Origin: Erythrocercus mccallii
Lineage: Eukaryota; Chordata; Aves; Passeriformes; Dicruridae
Assembly: GCA_013397435.1 (NCBI GenBank)
Contig: VZRG01000292.1
Coordinates: 63,402-127,401, forward strand
Length of the DNA stretch: 64,000 nucleotides
Direction of reading: 5' to 3'
The position numbers were made by a program, and so were the translations under genes. Below, in pieces: positions 35,201 through 50,200 of this stretch. Under the pieces are notes generated by a model that ran no database searches, was not told where the DNA came from, and saw nothing but the letters and a program-made list of their open reading frames with translations. How positions within the stretch are numbered: position 1 is the stretch's first letter; every line of letters begins with the position of its first letter.

Positions 35201-38200
35201 TCTTGTTCAGATCAGAGCCTGTGTGACTGAAAGACCCTCATAAAACTCTTCCTGGGACACAGCAGGCCTAAATGACAGAAAAGATGTGTTCTGTCATGTT
35301 GCTCTGTATCAAGACATGCCCAAAGCCTTTCTGCAGGATTTTTTAATTTCATGTTGTTTTATTAATTAAAAAAAAAAGGGATGACCATTTGATGGAGTAC
35401 TTAGTCTTAGCCACGTTGGCTTCTGTGATATTTTTTAGCATATTATGGACTGTTCCCTTATTAAAATTATTCTCTTATTAAAATTATTCTTATTATTTGA
35501 AATATACACATACATACAGATGTGTTTATGTAACAACTTGTAAGTTTCATGGTGACATTGTGACCTGTCAATATCATCTGCTTACCACAATGGTGGTCTG
35601 TTTCTGATAATCCTTACAGCTCACAGCCTCGGAAATTACCACACCCTTTAGTGAAAAATGCCATTCTGAAGTACAGTAAATACTACAGTCCTTATTTTGG
35701 GATACATTTATTTAGGAGTACATTACCAAGGACGACATATCCTCCTTCTGATGAAAAATATGTGCCTGCTTCTGATGGGCCTTCAAAGCAAGGTGTTACA
35801 CTAAATGTCTGCGAAGCTGAAGTAAATGATCTTCCATTGAGCTGTAAGTTGCTGAGACAACCACTAAAGCTGTAGACAGAGTTAATCTGAGGGGTAAAAA
35901 AATCCTTGATTAGTAAAACTGCTTGTGGAAGGAAATAGATTCTTCTGATCTTATTTTTACTTGTTTATAAGCTGTAAGGCTGTGATTGTTTGGCACATCA
36001 GTTTTGAATTAAAAAACAATTTCCAGAGAAGGGAAGCAGGAGAAATGATTCTCATAGTCTGCCATACATTTTTGATGACTTTAAGGTAATTCCAGCTTGT
36101 GTTGTTTCTCAAGCAGTCCAAACTGTGAGAAACAAAACACAACTAGGGCAAGGCAGTGCTATACATATAACTCATAGCTTCAAGGCAAGACAGGGGTCTA
36201 CTTTTTCAGAGTAGTTTATCAATCTTTTTAGGTACATAACACTAAAGATTACCTTGAAAGAGACTGTTATTTTTATTTTTGGTTTTGCACTCCTTTCCAT
36301 ATACTTCACTATCAAGCTGTAGAACAGAATCCTGACCTCTAGGTATTGTCCTTAAAACAGAGGTATTAGGAGAACATCAAAATGTCTCTAAAACTCATTC
36401 TGTATCTCAGATCTTAGGGTGAAATTCATCTTGCCTAACGTTACTTGTCTCATCTAATTTTGGATGTCACTAGGATTTTTCTGTTCCTCATGGACCATTA
36501 TTTTCCTAGCTGCTGCTGCAAGGCTATGGAAGCCTAACCCAGCTACCACCAGCCCAGCCTTGTGGAAGCTTTGTTCTATACGCAAACTGAGCTGTCCCTG
36601 AGCAGGATGAGGGTCAAGGTCTTAAGCTTTTGTCTGATCTTATCCCTACAAAAGTCAGCTATTAACTATGTAAAGTTAATACAACAGTCAGCTTTTGTAT
36701 TAACTTTACATAGAGGTATGGGGTCTGTACTTGGAGGTCTGCTTTACCTGGATGTTTTTTACAGCTTTTCCAGGAGCTACACCTCCAATGTAGAGTGGTT
36801 CAGTGACTTGCCAAGTATTTGCGTTCCCATCAAAAGATTCTTCTTGTACTCTGAGACCATCAATTATTAAGCGACCAATATTTTTGCCTCTAATAAATAT
36901 CACCTAGGAAGGGAAGAAAAAAATGTGGAAGATTACTTTCATCTCTTAAGGGATCACTGCTGTGCAGTGGAAGAAGATGAGGTATTTGAGAAGAAAAGTG
37001 TGTGAGTGATATTCTACAAGTCTGTTTTGCTAACTGCCAGTATTCTTTGCTGGATAACCCTTTTTTCACATTCATATGAAGGCTAGATAGTAAACTGATG
37101 CCTTTCTTCCATTTTGGTGTACAAGACAGAGGTAATTAGGGTGTCATTAGGTTACTGAGATCTACCTATCACTGTTAGCATTTTCACAGTCTTTGGTAGT
37201 TTTTTGGTATGGATTCATCCAACCTGCTTTAAACACTCTAATGTCCAAGTCAGTAGTTTAGTAACTGCAGACTTCCTCTGTAGTTAATGAGGAAAGAGCG
37301 ATACCTACAGAAGGAAATTTACCTTGACTCCTAAAATTATCCTAAAATATCTTCTATATTCATAGACTACTGTGGTAGCCTAAGACAGCTGTACTCCTTT
37401 CTTAGGCACTTCAAAGACGTTTGCTGAAGTTATTCTAGTCCTTCCTTTCATAGCTTATTTAACTCTTATTTGCCTTACTGTTCTGCTTGTTTCCTCCATT
37501 TCTGTTCAGCTGTTAGTGTTGGGAATTGCTGAATTTTTATAACTGACTCACTTTCCTGTCCGTAATTAATGACTTAATAAAATGCTGTATGGAAGATCTA
37601 AAAATATCTATGGAAGTTTCTTAACATACAGGTGTGTTTATGAATACATGAATGAAAACTCCCTGAGTTTTTGCATGAGCAGTGTCTTTACTGCAGCCTT
37701 AACAGCATGTGCCATCATAATAATTGCTTTCTTTTACTTACATTGTGCCACAGACCATCGTTGTATTTCTCTTGGCTCTTAATCCTTATCTTCTGGTGAC
37801 CAGCATTAAACATAAAAACAAGTCGGCCATGAGCAACGAAAAGGGCCATGAAGTTGGTCTCTTTTTGATCCGAAATGTAGAAAATCATTCCGTGAGATGA
37901 ATGAGTTTTCAGACTGATAGAGAACTGAGCTCTGGCACATAAAAACACAATATTAACATTAAAGCAGATACGTTTGATTTAAATCAAACATCAGGCAGAG
38001 GAAGACTGAGATTTTCCTTTCATCCAAAGAAATATTCATCTTCTTTATGGAAGTGGTGTTTCTGAAGAACATTCTCTGATGTTTCAGGTTTTTTGAGCAG
38101 AAGTCAAAGTTGGAGAAGAAGCTGCCTGATGAGGAACTGTTTTCAAAAATTAAAATCTCTGGAGTGAACAAGTTCAATGCAGACCACCAAAATCTGACAT

Positions 38201-41200
38201 TACATTTCCTTTCATGTTAAACAGCAGTGTTTGGGGGAATTTTTAAGTCTGATGGCACAAAGGCCTGATGTTTAATGTTATTCCAGACTTGATCAAAGCT
38301 TCCCCTTCCTTGTAGTTCCTTGTGAAGTCCAAGACAACATGGGAAATTATATTATTGTTGGTTTGACATCACAGTGAAAATTTCTTGAGTGATTTCTATT
38401 ATTACTTACAGTCTAAAACATGGCAAAGCTATATTGGTGTAGGACAGTGCTAGAACTGATTCTTCCTTCTTCTGATGTCAGGTGTAACCTAGTTTCCATT
38501 CTTCATATTGTCTCAAGGATCTATACATTCCCGATGGCAGGTGTTTGTACATTCCATAGACATTCAGTCCCTTGCCAATATCAGTTGTTTTAAAATGACA
38601 AAACTCATTGTTTTTTAGAAATTAACATTACAATAATGAAGCTTTAATAACATTTGGCAAATAAATGTGTTGTAGGAATGAAGGTGGGATGAAGATATTA
38701 GAGTTTGGGTTTTCCTTGATATGGGTACCATCAGAACTGCACTAAGTAAATTGCTATTGAATTAAAATGAAAATAATGTTTTTTTAATTTTAATCAGGTA
38801 AGAACACTCTTTTTTCTGAGTTAGTGGTCTGGTATGCTTCCAGGAAGTACTGTGTTGTTGAATTTATAGCCTTTAATGGAAAGTATTAAACAAAAATCCT
38901 TGTTGGATTTTGAATATTGCACGACATATTCTGTGAGAGCATGAATATTAAATGTCAACAGTATCTGGACTCATTATTACTTAGACTTCCATTATGGCTT
39001 GAATTGGACAAGGTTTTCATAGCTTTATGTCCTACTGCACTGTGAGGATTCCTAACCATTGAACTACTGCCAAGGTCCACTCAGCATTCTACTTTAATGC
39101 CTTTACTTTTTGTGTAGTCAGATTGATTGTTGTGCATTGCTTGTATAGAACTAGCATCCTCAATAGCTTCACACAAATAGGCAAGGAGACACATTTTTTT
39201 AATATGCAATGCAGGTGAAGACTCCACAAGGGGGATGTAACTGGAAGCACATTCTATGTTTTGCTCTTACTCAATGGAAGCACCCTTTAATATAACCGAA
39301 CAACATGCTCTACACAAAATTTAGCCTGAGACGTAAAGGAAAAAAAGCCAGAGTAACAGCAGAAATGTGTCTCTTTTAAAAATTTTTGAAATACATTTTT
39401 CTTCTCCCCAGCATATTTCATTTTTATTTCTAAAATCACTTTACCTTTGACTGAAATCCTTTGGTATGTGATCAAATTCTTGCCGGCTGTTCGCTGTTCC
39501 TCCAAATTGATAGGCGTGTTCAGTTGCCTTGGGATTCATGGGCAAATGGCACTGAGGCTCTCTTTGCAAATTCACTTGATAGAGTTTTTTGAGGCCGGAT
39601 GAAGGCTGTGAAATCTTGTCTTTATCTCTTCCCACCTTCATAGAAAAAAACTATTAATCAGAATATTTAGCTAAATTGGACATAATAAAATAACAATATC
39701 ATTTATATATGCACTAATAGTATATTGTTTCCCTACATAAATACCAGGGTTTTTTTCTGAGTCAATTTTTCCTTGAACAGATCTACTATATATGTTGATT
39801 TAGGACAGAACAAGGGATAAACAAAATACTTGTGTAGCTAACATAATTACAATTATTTTTTTTGCAGTTTTCCTAATTAAATATTTTTCTCTCTGCTTTT
39901 GGTAATATCAGCTATATTATAGGCATAAGAGGATATGCTTGGACTAAAAATTCTGCCTGCCGGGGGTAGGTTTTTTCCCCATTTGTATTAATTTATGCTA
40001 ATTGTACTCGGTAGAGAGCCATACAGGAGTAGATGAGAACAGAAACAAGCTTTTTGCCTTTAGAATACAGAAGACATCAAAAAGACTTGTTTCTGAAGAA
40101 CTGTTTTGAAGAAGTCAGGTATTTTATTTTAGAGTTCTAGCAAAAGAGAATGGTGCAAGTGTAGGCCAGATTGTGTCAGGGCAATAATTTCCAGTGACAG
40201 AATATATAAAGGAACAGGATCCTGTTCATATATGTGATATTGTCTTTATGCATTTTAGATTCATAATTTGGAGAATTTTGGAAAGCTCTAGAGTGGTACT
40301 GGAGCAATTTGTAGTAGACCTTTTTATTACGGTTTCCTTTGGCTTTTGATGAATTTTTTCCTTTCTTATGGAGAAGAGCAACGGGAGGAGACTCAACAGG
40401 GCAGCCATACAAAGATGCCTGAACTTTCTCAGAATACTTCTGGAAATCTTCCACTTCAACCTCTTGATCCAACCTATGTTTCAAAGAGGAGATGACAAGA
40501 GCAGAGATTTTTCCCAATTAGAATTGTTTGCATAAAATCTCAGAATTGTACATTTATAGTTTAAATTATATTTGAATGGGCTGTTTTTTATTCTTGGGTC
40601 ATGGATAAAAGTACAGATTGATCAGTCAATAAATGGGTAACAAGGACAGCCTATACTACATCTGCCTGCTGTATACATGCTGGCATAAACAGAAGATGGC
40701 AATCAGCATCAAATTCAACTTTAAAATCTATATAAGAACATTTCATAAAGCAATTAAATCAACACATTCTGACCATTTTTGCATGACCAAAGTTCTAACT
40801 TCCCCAGCTTCTGTGAGATGCCTTAATATAATTTTGTTTCAAAGGCAGACCTGAAAGCTACATAATATAAATGTAAATTGCAGCTATGCAAATTATTCAT
40901 TGCACCACCAGCATTAGCAGGAGCAGTACTGAAAGCTTATTTCATCAAGTTATTCCCACCTTAACAATATCTTAACCTAGCAGATCTGTGCCAACAGATT
41001 CCATGGCAAATAAGGCAAGAATCTTATTCACACATGTTGTCTAGCCTCACAAAATGAGTCAAGAATTTTTCTTGTGACAATAAATCACTTCTCATGAGCT
41101 ACTATTCAAGCTGTCAGGAAGGGCAGTGACTGCCTGTTAATGTGTTTGGGAGGATGTTACTCACCTAGTGAAGTAGGCATTGCTGATGCAGCCAGTGAAG

Positions 41201-44200
41201 TTGGCTTGCTGTGTTTTGAGGGGAGAGCCACCAAAATAAAACTTCTTGTTGCTATCTGGGCTTTTCCCTGCTCTGTCCTTTGCTGGGTTCTTCTTGCTCT
41301 GTTTCTTGTCATCAACAGTCAGCTCATACCTGCAAAGGCCAAGCATCCATTTTGCAGGCTAGCTTTGGAAAGGTCAGTGCCAGCGGTCAGACAGGACCCA
41401 AAACACTCCACTCAGTGCATACATCACTCAGTGGTAGTGCTCAAAGGCATGAGGGGACCTTTTTGCTTTCAGCTGTGCAACAAGTAGCAGTGCACTGCCA
41501 AAGTTGTGTACTGAGGCCCATGGATTTAATATTACCCTGCGGTTAATTGTGAAGTCCAAAATTGTACAGTGAAGAAAGATAAACTAAGGGATTGCTGATG
41601 AAGGGATGGAACCATAATATGGGTAAAATAAGATCCAAGCACATCCTAATTGTTTGTGCCCCTATCGCTTTTTCCTTCTCTTTCATCACAGTGCATTGGT
41701 GTTTGAGCTTATACAATGCTTTTTACAAAATCTGATTTTGCAACCCATGCTGCAGAAGTCAAGAATGAGTCTCTGGCTTTAATAAGAAACAGACATTGAT
41801 TTTGTTTTGCAAACTCAGAGAAACATGACAATCTCAAAGGTTATTCCAAGACACCTTTTCACACCTCAGCTTTTCAAACTGTGATTCTTGCATGTCAGAA
41901 GTCATAGATACAAACCTTCATTTCTGTTAGGAAAGTAAGAATGCTTGTATCTCATAGGCAAGATTCTTAAAGGAAGTTGCTTTGATTATGTGACCTTCTA
42001 AAAAAAATTAAACACATAAACAATAATAAAACATACCAATAAACCAAAGCTTTCAAGTCTTTCAAGGAGCACACAGAGACTTATTCCCTACTGCTGTATT
42101 CAGTCACATTTGTGGCTGCCAGTGCTAAAAATATTTTTAATATGTTTCACTGTGTATATCCCAGATGGATGCTTTATGTGATGATGCCTCAATTACTTTA
42201 AGGTAAACTGGGAATTATTTTAACAAATTAGAAGAATCAGTCCTGTTAAAAAAATTATTCTCATGCTAGCCTTAAATGTTATTAAACTGGTTTCTTACCT
42301 GAGAACAAAAAATGACTAAGCTTTCAGAAAAACTATTATTTTCATTTTAATAAAAATTCCCATCACCTGGAGCTCAGGCCCAAGCTGGGTAGTTTTCAAT
42401 CACATTTAAAAATCAGTTGCTCAAAAAAGCCCCACTCAAGTGTCACTTTAAAAGTGAGTGTTAAATGATAGTGTACTTTACAAGAAATATTTATGTTCTA
42501 AAGATAAGGGATAAAAGGTACTGGACAGCGTTACCTTTCTGGGGTCACAGAAGTAATGATGAAATGGGTTTTTCCATCATTGTAATTTCTGTCTGGTGAC
42601 TGAATTTTGGTTCCACTTGCATTTAAAACCACGGCACCTCTCTCCATAGAGATGGATAATATGTCTGACTGAAATACAGACAAAAGCATCTTCATAAGCA
42701 AGTATTACACAGAAAAATTAACAGTTCTGTGATTCTTTTCCTGTTGTATTTATTTTTCTTCTGGTTGTTTTCCACATTTGTGCTTAATTTGCAAAAAGAT
42801 ATACTCTGAGAAGCAAAACAAGAGACGATATCCTTAGAATTTATATTTTTGCCATTTTTAGAGCCTGAATTCTGGGAATTCTGCTGCTGATTATGTCTCA
42901 TGTACCTGTCACATGAGCTCCTTCCATGTAGCACAGAAGTATGATGTTTACATTTCATTTGTGGTTTTGGTACCCTGGTACTGTATTGAGCAGCTGTTAC
43001 TGCAAGATTACTGCTGTCATAAGACCAAGACTTTTTTTCCTTTTTCAAATTCCCTCTGATCAATCCGTTCAACCACTCAAAATTATCTCAGAGATAAGAT
43101 GTGCTATCTGGGTCAGGCATTCCCGAATGTCACTGTGCCACTGGCAGGAGTACTTTCAGTGCCATTAGAGCAAGCACTGCCATGTGCATTGGTAGGCATC
43201 ATTCTGTCTCATTCTGCCAAGTGCTAAATAGCTGAACTTCTCTTTGTTAAGTAGGGCACTTGGCACCTCATAGGATTAGAGCTGTTGAGTTAGAAACCTG
43301 AAGTGGTGTGTACGAGGCCTCATTAATGCAAACGATGTGGGGAACTGACACGGTTACCGATTTCAATTTAAAGTAATACTCCAGGCTGCAACACGTGAAA
43401 GTTTAGAAGTGGTTATCGGTATCACGCAGCCTTCTCTGGTGCGCCGCTGATGATATTCTGCAAGCATAGCAGAACAGACATTTGGGGGTGGTTGCAAATG
43501 TTCTGTCATCTGAGCTCATGCTCGCTGCAGATGTCAGTCTGAGCCTGCAGAATCCTGGGATCGCTTTGTCTCACACAACATTTTGTGAGTGCAAGCCCAT
43601 GTTTCTGCCCGTGTCACACTTCTGAGGGGGTATTTAGAGCAATAGAATAGCTGCAAGGAGCCATTCTCAAGTGCAGCTTTTCCCAGTCACACATGGAGGT
43701 CTGAGTGCCATCTGGGAATGTAGGCAGCTTTCTGACTGATTTCTGTCAGCTCAGCAATGCTCGAAGTGCCGTGCCACTAATTCAAACAAACTTTGCTTCT
43801 AGTTGATTGTCTGGATGGCAAATGTCAGGTCCTTAATATTATTTGTACTTTGGTAGCACCTGCAGGTCCAAATAGGCATTGCAGTGCTGCTGAGCACAGC
43901 AAGATTCTCTGTGAATTTCTGCCCTAAGGACTTCAGGAGCACAAATGGTTGCATGTTAATTCCAGGCCTATGATCCAGTTCTCAGCATCAAAACAAACAA
44001 TGTCAAAGCATTACTGGTTTTCATCTGTAGATCAAATGCAAACTGTAAAAATAAAGTCACCAGTGAATGCTTCTATGTTGCAGACTGCTTTCTCTATCAT
44101 GAAACCACAAAGTGAGAAATTGTGTTATTCTCCTAGTATTCTCCTGGGAAAAAGTGAAAAAGTAAAATAAAACAAACAGTAAAAAAAACCAGACACTTAC

Positions 44201-47200
44201 TCCTTCAGAATAGTAAAACAGCAGCCCACTGGGCTGCAATGTCCGGAAATTAAAGCCTCCTTCAAACTCAGTAAAGAGGGACACTTTTTGGCTTGATGCA
44301 ATGAAGCTCTCACCGTTGAAATATGCATTGCGGGACATCTGTATATTAAATAAAACAAAATTATAAGTACGGCTCAGAAAACATTCCAATAATACAAAGA
44401 ATGAGACCTTTTAACGGTTGCAGCCTGTTCTGTTCTAAAACCCAATTTTTCCTGCATATCTTAACCTAATTTATATAGGCTTTCCCTCACATCATGGGAA
44501 AATATTGACAAAGTGTAGCAATTTTAGACTAAGTCAAATTATTCCCAGCTTCCTGGTATCTTGGCCCCATCCTAAGTCTGCTGATGTTAAGGAGCATGAA
44601 AAGTAGAAGCAGAGGGACTCATGCTCCTGACTGAGCTATGTGGCACTGAGTCACAATTCCAACATGTGATATATTACTTTGTGTGCTGTACTGGGCACTG
44701 GGGTAGGGTGGAGGGTGTTGGTCATGGTGGTCTATAATCCTGAGTCTCATGAGCAAAACTAGGTCCAAGGTAGGACAAATTGCAGATAGCTTCCATGTAC
44801 ACAGAAGGTGAGGTTGTGTAATGAGTTCTACAAGCAATCCTTCCTCCTCACAGGTTTGCAGTGTGGCTTTTGATAGACATGGCCACAGGATGAAGACCCC
44901 AAACACTGTCTGGATTTGCCAGCCTTGCATTGTAATGGAAAAATGATGAATGATAGAAGGGACCAGAAGCTAAATGACAATTTTCTCAGAGCTTATGCTG
45001 GTGCAGTTGGTGTGTATGTCACAGAGGAAGAGCTGATCTGGCTTAAAGGGAGAACTCCTTTGAGGGGTAAATGTTTTGCTGTCTTTTCCATTTCACACGT
45101 CTGTATTAGGATGCGTGTAAAGATGATTGTCCTTGTATCTTTAAGAAAAAATTAATTACATTGGAATATTTCCATTCAGAATATAGTACATAATTTATTT
45201 CAGATTGAGCTTTCACACCGCAATTTCACAAACTTGAAAGAATTTTAAGTGAAATGCCTTGTTCAGAATGAAAATTGGGAATTATGTCAGCAGACTTAAC
45301 AGACACAAACCCCTCACCTCTGCCAGTCAATGAGTGCCAGGTGATTCCCTTGGTGGAAGACTGTCTTTCCATTGTTTGGAGTAAAACTCAACCTCCCAGC
45401 CATATCCATTGTCAAAATTTGCTGTTATGCTGCAAATGGTGTTTTGCTTACCAGGGAATCCTCTGGGCACCCGTAGCTGATTCCCAGGGTTCCTGGTTCT
45501 TCCAACAAGTTGAAATCCTTCTTTTGGAACTGGAAACCCTTCATGCAGCCTTTAAAGCCGATACCTCCTGCCAGATGTGAACTAATGCTGTTGGACAACA
45601 ATGCCAAACAAGCTGCAGTTAGATAGCCCTTGCCTTTATGAAAAGGATTTTGTTGCTAAAAGGCCCAGAAGAACTTCAGTAATTTCCCTCACTAGTGCCC
45701 AATTCTTGCCTCTTTATGTAAAGCAACAAATGAGCCACATTCTATGTTTTGAAAAGTTGAGATGCACCAGTTGTATTAAATATTATGTATTTATAACTAC
45801 TTACAGTAAAAGTAAATGGATTTTTATCTCAATTTTTTTGGCTTTGAAGAGAAATTCTGATTTAGGTTTCCTGTCTTGCTTTTACTAGTAAGCTCCATTA
45901 TTGCCTTTTCAAGCAAATGGGTCTCTATTTCTTAAGAAAAATACTAACAGAGGTCAGGGAAGTAAGAGTAAATTCTACTTGCTGATGCGTGGGTTTACAT
46001 AATTTTAAATGAGAGCAGTGGGCGTGCTTCCAGGATCCTTTTTATGTCAGATTTGAGGTAGACAGCACAGCAGTATATCCCAGCTGCTCCTACTCATTAC
46101 CCTCAGTTTTTCAACTCCACACCTTACCAAGACACCACAACATTACAGCACGGGGTGAATATAATTGAATTTAGCCTCACAATTCTCAAAGTGCATGAAG
46201 AAGTAATTTGCGTAAAATCACAGTTAGTCTGCGACAGGGACAGGGAAATTACATGTGAGCTACTGTGTACCAGTCCAGGAGATAACGAGGGAACAAAGAC
46301 ACTGAAGGAGTGGATGTGAAATCCAGAGTTTTGACCTGGCTGCCTGGAACAGTCTTTGTCCTTTAAGCAAGATGTACCTTAGCAGTGGGACCCTTGTCAC
46401 CTCACGTGACATGATACTGTTGATACCTGCTACCTGCACTTGCCTATGAGTTATCTCATTGTAAGGCAGATATTGGGAACATGGCAGAAGAACCAAGATC
46501 TGGAAATACCTATTTTTTTTGCATTGGTAAAAACAGGCCATCAGGTAAAGTAGTGCAGATGTACATGTGCATGGCTGAAATGCGGTGAGAGAAGGAATGC
46601 TGTAGGGGCTTCATTTGTTCCTCAGTGACATCAGCAGGAAAGCAAAATCAACAGGGCGGCTCCTGTCATCCTTACTTGGATTTGGACTAAAGTGTGTGGT
46701 ATCAATTGTCCACTATAATCTTGACTCCGATTGACCGTGAGGCTGGCTGGATGCAACAAATATGCCTTTCTGTTAAATGCCACAACATTTTCTAGAAACA
46801 GGCTATAGAAGAAAGGCTTTCACTTAAAGAAAGACTTCTGAGTGAATTTCTTAACTTAGTTATGAATTAAGTTCCCAGTGCTCCTACCTACCCACAGCTT
46901 TCTGCTTTATGCAGTGGCTGAGGTGGCAGCAAAATAACGTATAGTAGTACTTCCAGATTCATTTATTTGGACAAAAATGGAAATTAACAGAAAAAAGTGC
47001 ATTTGAAGTGAGTGAAAATTGTCATTGTTGAGGTGGTCATGACACAAAACAGTGCTCAGAATGTCTCATTATTACTGGTTGGTGGCTCACCTGCTTCCAG
47101 GTGTCTTGTAAGAGAAAATCAGGTCCAGACCTCTCTATGGCTTCTACATGCCACTCTCAGCTCCATCAACGCTGCCTCCCCCACTCTCTTCCCAGTGGGT

Positions 47201-50200
47201 CAATGTCTCCAGTCACTAGGACCCCATATGGATCCAGAAGTCGAGACGGACACTGCACTCTAAGTGCTTCATTAAAAACATCAGAAGGCTCCAAACATCA
47301 GCACCTCATTATCTAAAAGTCTCTCATACCTTTTCTCTGTAGCCTCCCAAGGGCAGCTCCACACAGCTCTGTCATCCCTTCCTCCTCACAGCACAGCCAG
47401 CAGACTCTAACTGAGCCTCTCCCAGCTAACTCACTTTTGTCACACCCATAGCTGTGAGGGCAAGGCTGTTCCCACTCTTTGGTAATTAACACAGCTGCAA
47501 TATATCAGGGTCAAGATTGCCTTCAGCACTATCTGTCCTCCTACAGAAAATTACGCTGCTTTAAAAGAATATTACACCACTCTAAGACTAGAGCTAGCTT
47601 TCCCCTGCTGCTGCCCTGCAGACTCAGTTAAATATGTCTGTCTGCAAAGAGGAAATAGTAGTAGATAGTAGTAGCAGTAGAGAGAGAAGTAGGATACTAA
47701 CTTATGCTTATGAAGAAAATAGAACGATGCCACCATATTTGGCCCATACTTTTTGCTGTCTACTCTTGTAAAGAGAATGAAAGCTGAGAACAATATCAGA
47801 GACAAAGTTGCAACTCTGCTTAAATAATTTCTGTATATATTTTTTAACATTATAATTGATAATATTTTTACAATGCCTATGGTCTTTTTTTTCTGATAGA
47901 GTTAATTGAGACGATTTTTTCCTACTTTGACAGTACCTTCCAGGTATTTTTCAGACTAACTACAATCTGCTTGGAAAACTGCAGGCATAATTCATATGAT
48001 TCATCTTTTATCCTATATTTGTGAACAAGTCTCATCTGCCATTGAGCTGCTCAACTGCCTAGATGTCTGGTCCTTCTGGGCTTTTTCAGTGTTCTTTAGG
48101 CTTGATTAATGAAAGTAATTTTCTCTATCCTTCTGTACTTTCTTTCTAGATCATTAATGTATTTAATACCAACCCTGAGAGAGATCCTTTGAGCATGTGC
48201 TGTGGACTTTTTATACTGTGAAAATTGAAAAGTTACTATGTCCTATTTTCTCTTTCCCAGCTGCTTTCTAATCCACTGTAGCCTTTTCTCTCTTCACTCC
48301 ACCAGCCCTGTTAATAACCCCTTATGAAAGACCTTTGTAAAGAGCTATTTGAAAGGACAGATAAGTTACACTCTGTTCTCTCTTGCCCACCACTTTGCTT
48401 GCATGTTCAAATAATTACATGGGATTGAAAGGCATCATTTTTCTTTACATGAAGTTTGTCACTATTTTCAAAGCTTAAGTAGTATTTTGTATCTCAGATG
48501 TTGTTTTTCAAGTCAATTGTTTCTCCTGACAACAAAATAATGAATAAAATTTCACGAGATTTACCACCAAGTCCTATAAATGGTTGCCCAACATTTGCTT
48601 TTTTTTTTTTTTAAATGGAGGGTATTCTGTTAGCAGTTGTGACATTTGAAACAGCAGCTGGAGCCCTTCTGAAAGTTCTGGCCTTGCTGTCTGACCCTGG
48701 GAATGAATACTGCCTATCAGAAGAGCATACTCTTCTTCAAGTAGCCAGTCTGCTCTCAGAGCATGACCCTGGGGTCTGGCAGATTCCTACAGCAGGAAAT
48801 GAGAGTTGCACAGTCTACTGAGATTGAACTGCATTTCTGTCGAATGGTACAGTGGGGAAATGAGACCTTTTCTTTTCTTCCCACGCCTACACAGAGCCAG
48901 CTGACTTAGATCCAAAGAGAGCCTGAGACAAATCAGAACTGAAATGCTTAGTGGGAAAAAGATCATTAGATTTGAAAATGCGATTGGTAGAGGGTTTGGT
49001 CACTTTTTGCAGAGCAAGGAGCAATAGCAACTTTATATGTTAACATGTTCTTTGAAAATGGCCTTCTGTTTTAAGAACACAACTGTTTCTGTTAGCCTTA
49101 CTAAGACTGGGCCAGTTTCAGTAGAATTTAACTGTGCTGGATCACGCCAAGTCTTCAGTACTTAAGAGCTCTGAGAGACACTTAGAAGAGTGTCTGAAGG
49201 GTTGTTTTATATCAGGTTGATGCCATGTTTTATTGTTACTCCTTAAGGACAGGCCATACAAATTAACTTACACATGCTGATTAATTGAAAGTACTGATTG
49301 AATCTCATTTGTAAACCAACCTGGAATGCATGATCTCAGCAGGTGCTCCTCCAATGTAAATATCTGTGAATGGCATTGCTGTTCTTTCATTGTCCACACT
49401 TTTTATATGTCTTCTGTCTACTACCAAGATCATCTTCTTGGAATTGTGATATATAATAGAAATCTGAAAAGAAAACGTGCTTAAGAATGTAATCTTTTGT
49501 AAGCTGTTATGGTGATCTTGCAAAATTGATTGCATCTTTATACCTTTTGTTTGAAAAGTTCCTCCCATTTAACAGAGAATTTGTTTGTGAATTGGGAGAG
49601 GCTGAAAATGATTACTAGTGGGGATTTTGTTTTGATGTCACTATTTTTTTGGATGACTGAATCCTCAGGATATTTCAATTAACAGTAAAGAAAATAAAAG
49701 TACTCATCAAATTCTGCACTATGGCAAACAGATAAGCTCTGTAAACTTCAGAATGCTTTCTTGATTTATCCAAAATTTAGGGCATAAGTCAAAACATAAA
49801 AAGCTTAATTGTTCTCTGCTTAAACATGAACAGTTCTATAGCTGTAGTTTTGGTCATGAATCAGACTTTGAATTGACATCAAGTAAAAGGCAGAGGAATA
49901 AACTCACTACTGGGGGGATTTATTACTATCACAGTTACAGCAAATTCCCCCTGAAACTAAATACAGGTAGATATTTTACATCTGCCAAAGTCCCTAAAAT
50001 ACTGTGCATATATGAAAGGTTGCTACCAAATCAACTCTCTTTTCAAATGAAATGGGAAATGTCATAATTCTTGTAATGCAATGCATAACAACTGAGGTGG
50101 TCAAGTTAACATAATGACATGGTTTTACTTGAGGAAAGTTTTATTTTTGATATAGAGAATTGTCCTTAATATAATTTCATATGGAATTAATAAAATTTTC

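Noticed and set aside
35458..35495. Tandem duplication of a TTATTAAAATTATTC unit
   Set aside because: A simple AT-rich slippage repeat with no further structure.
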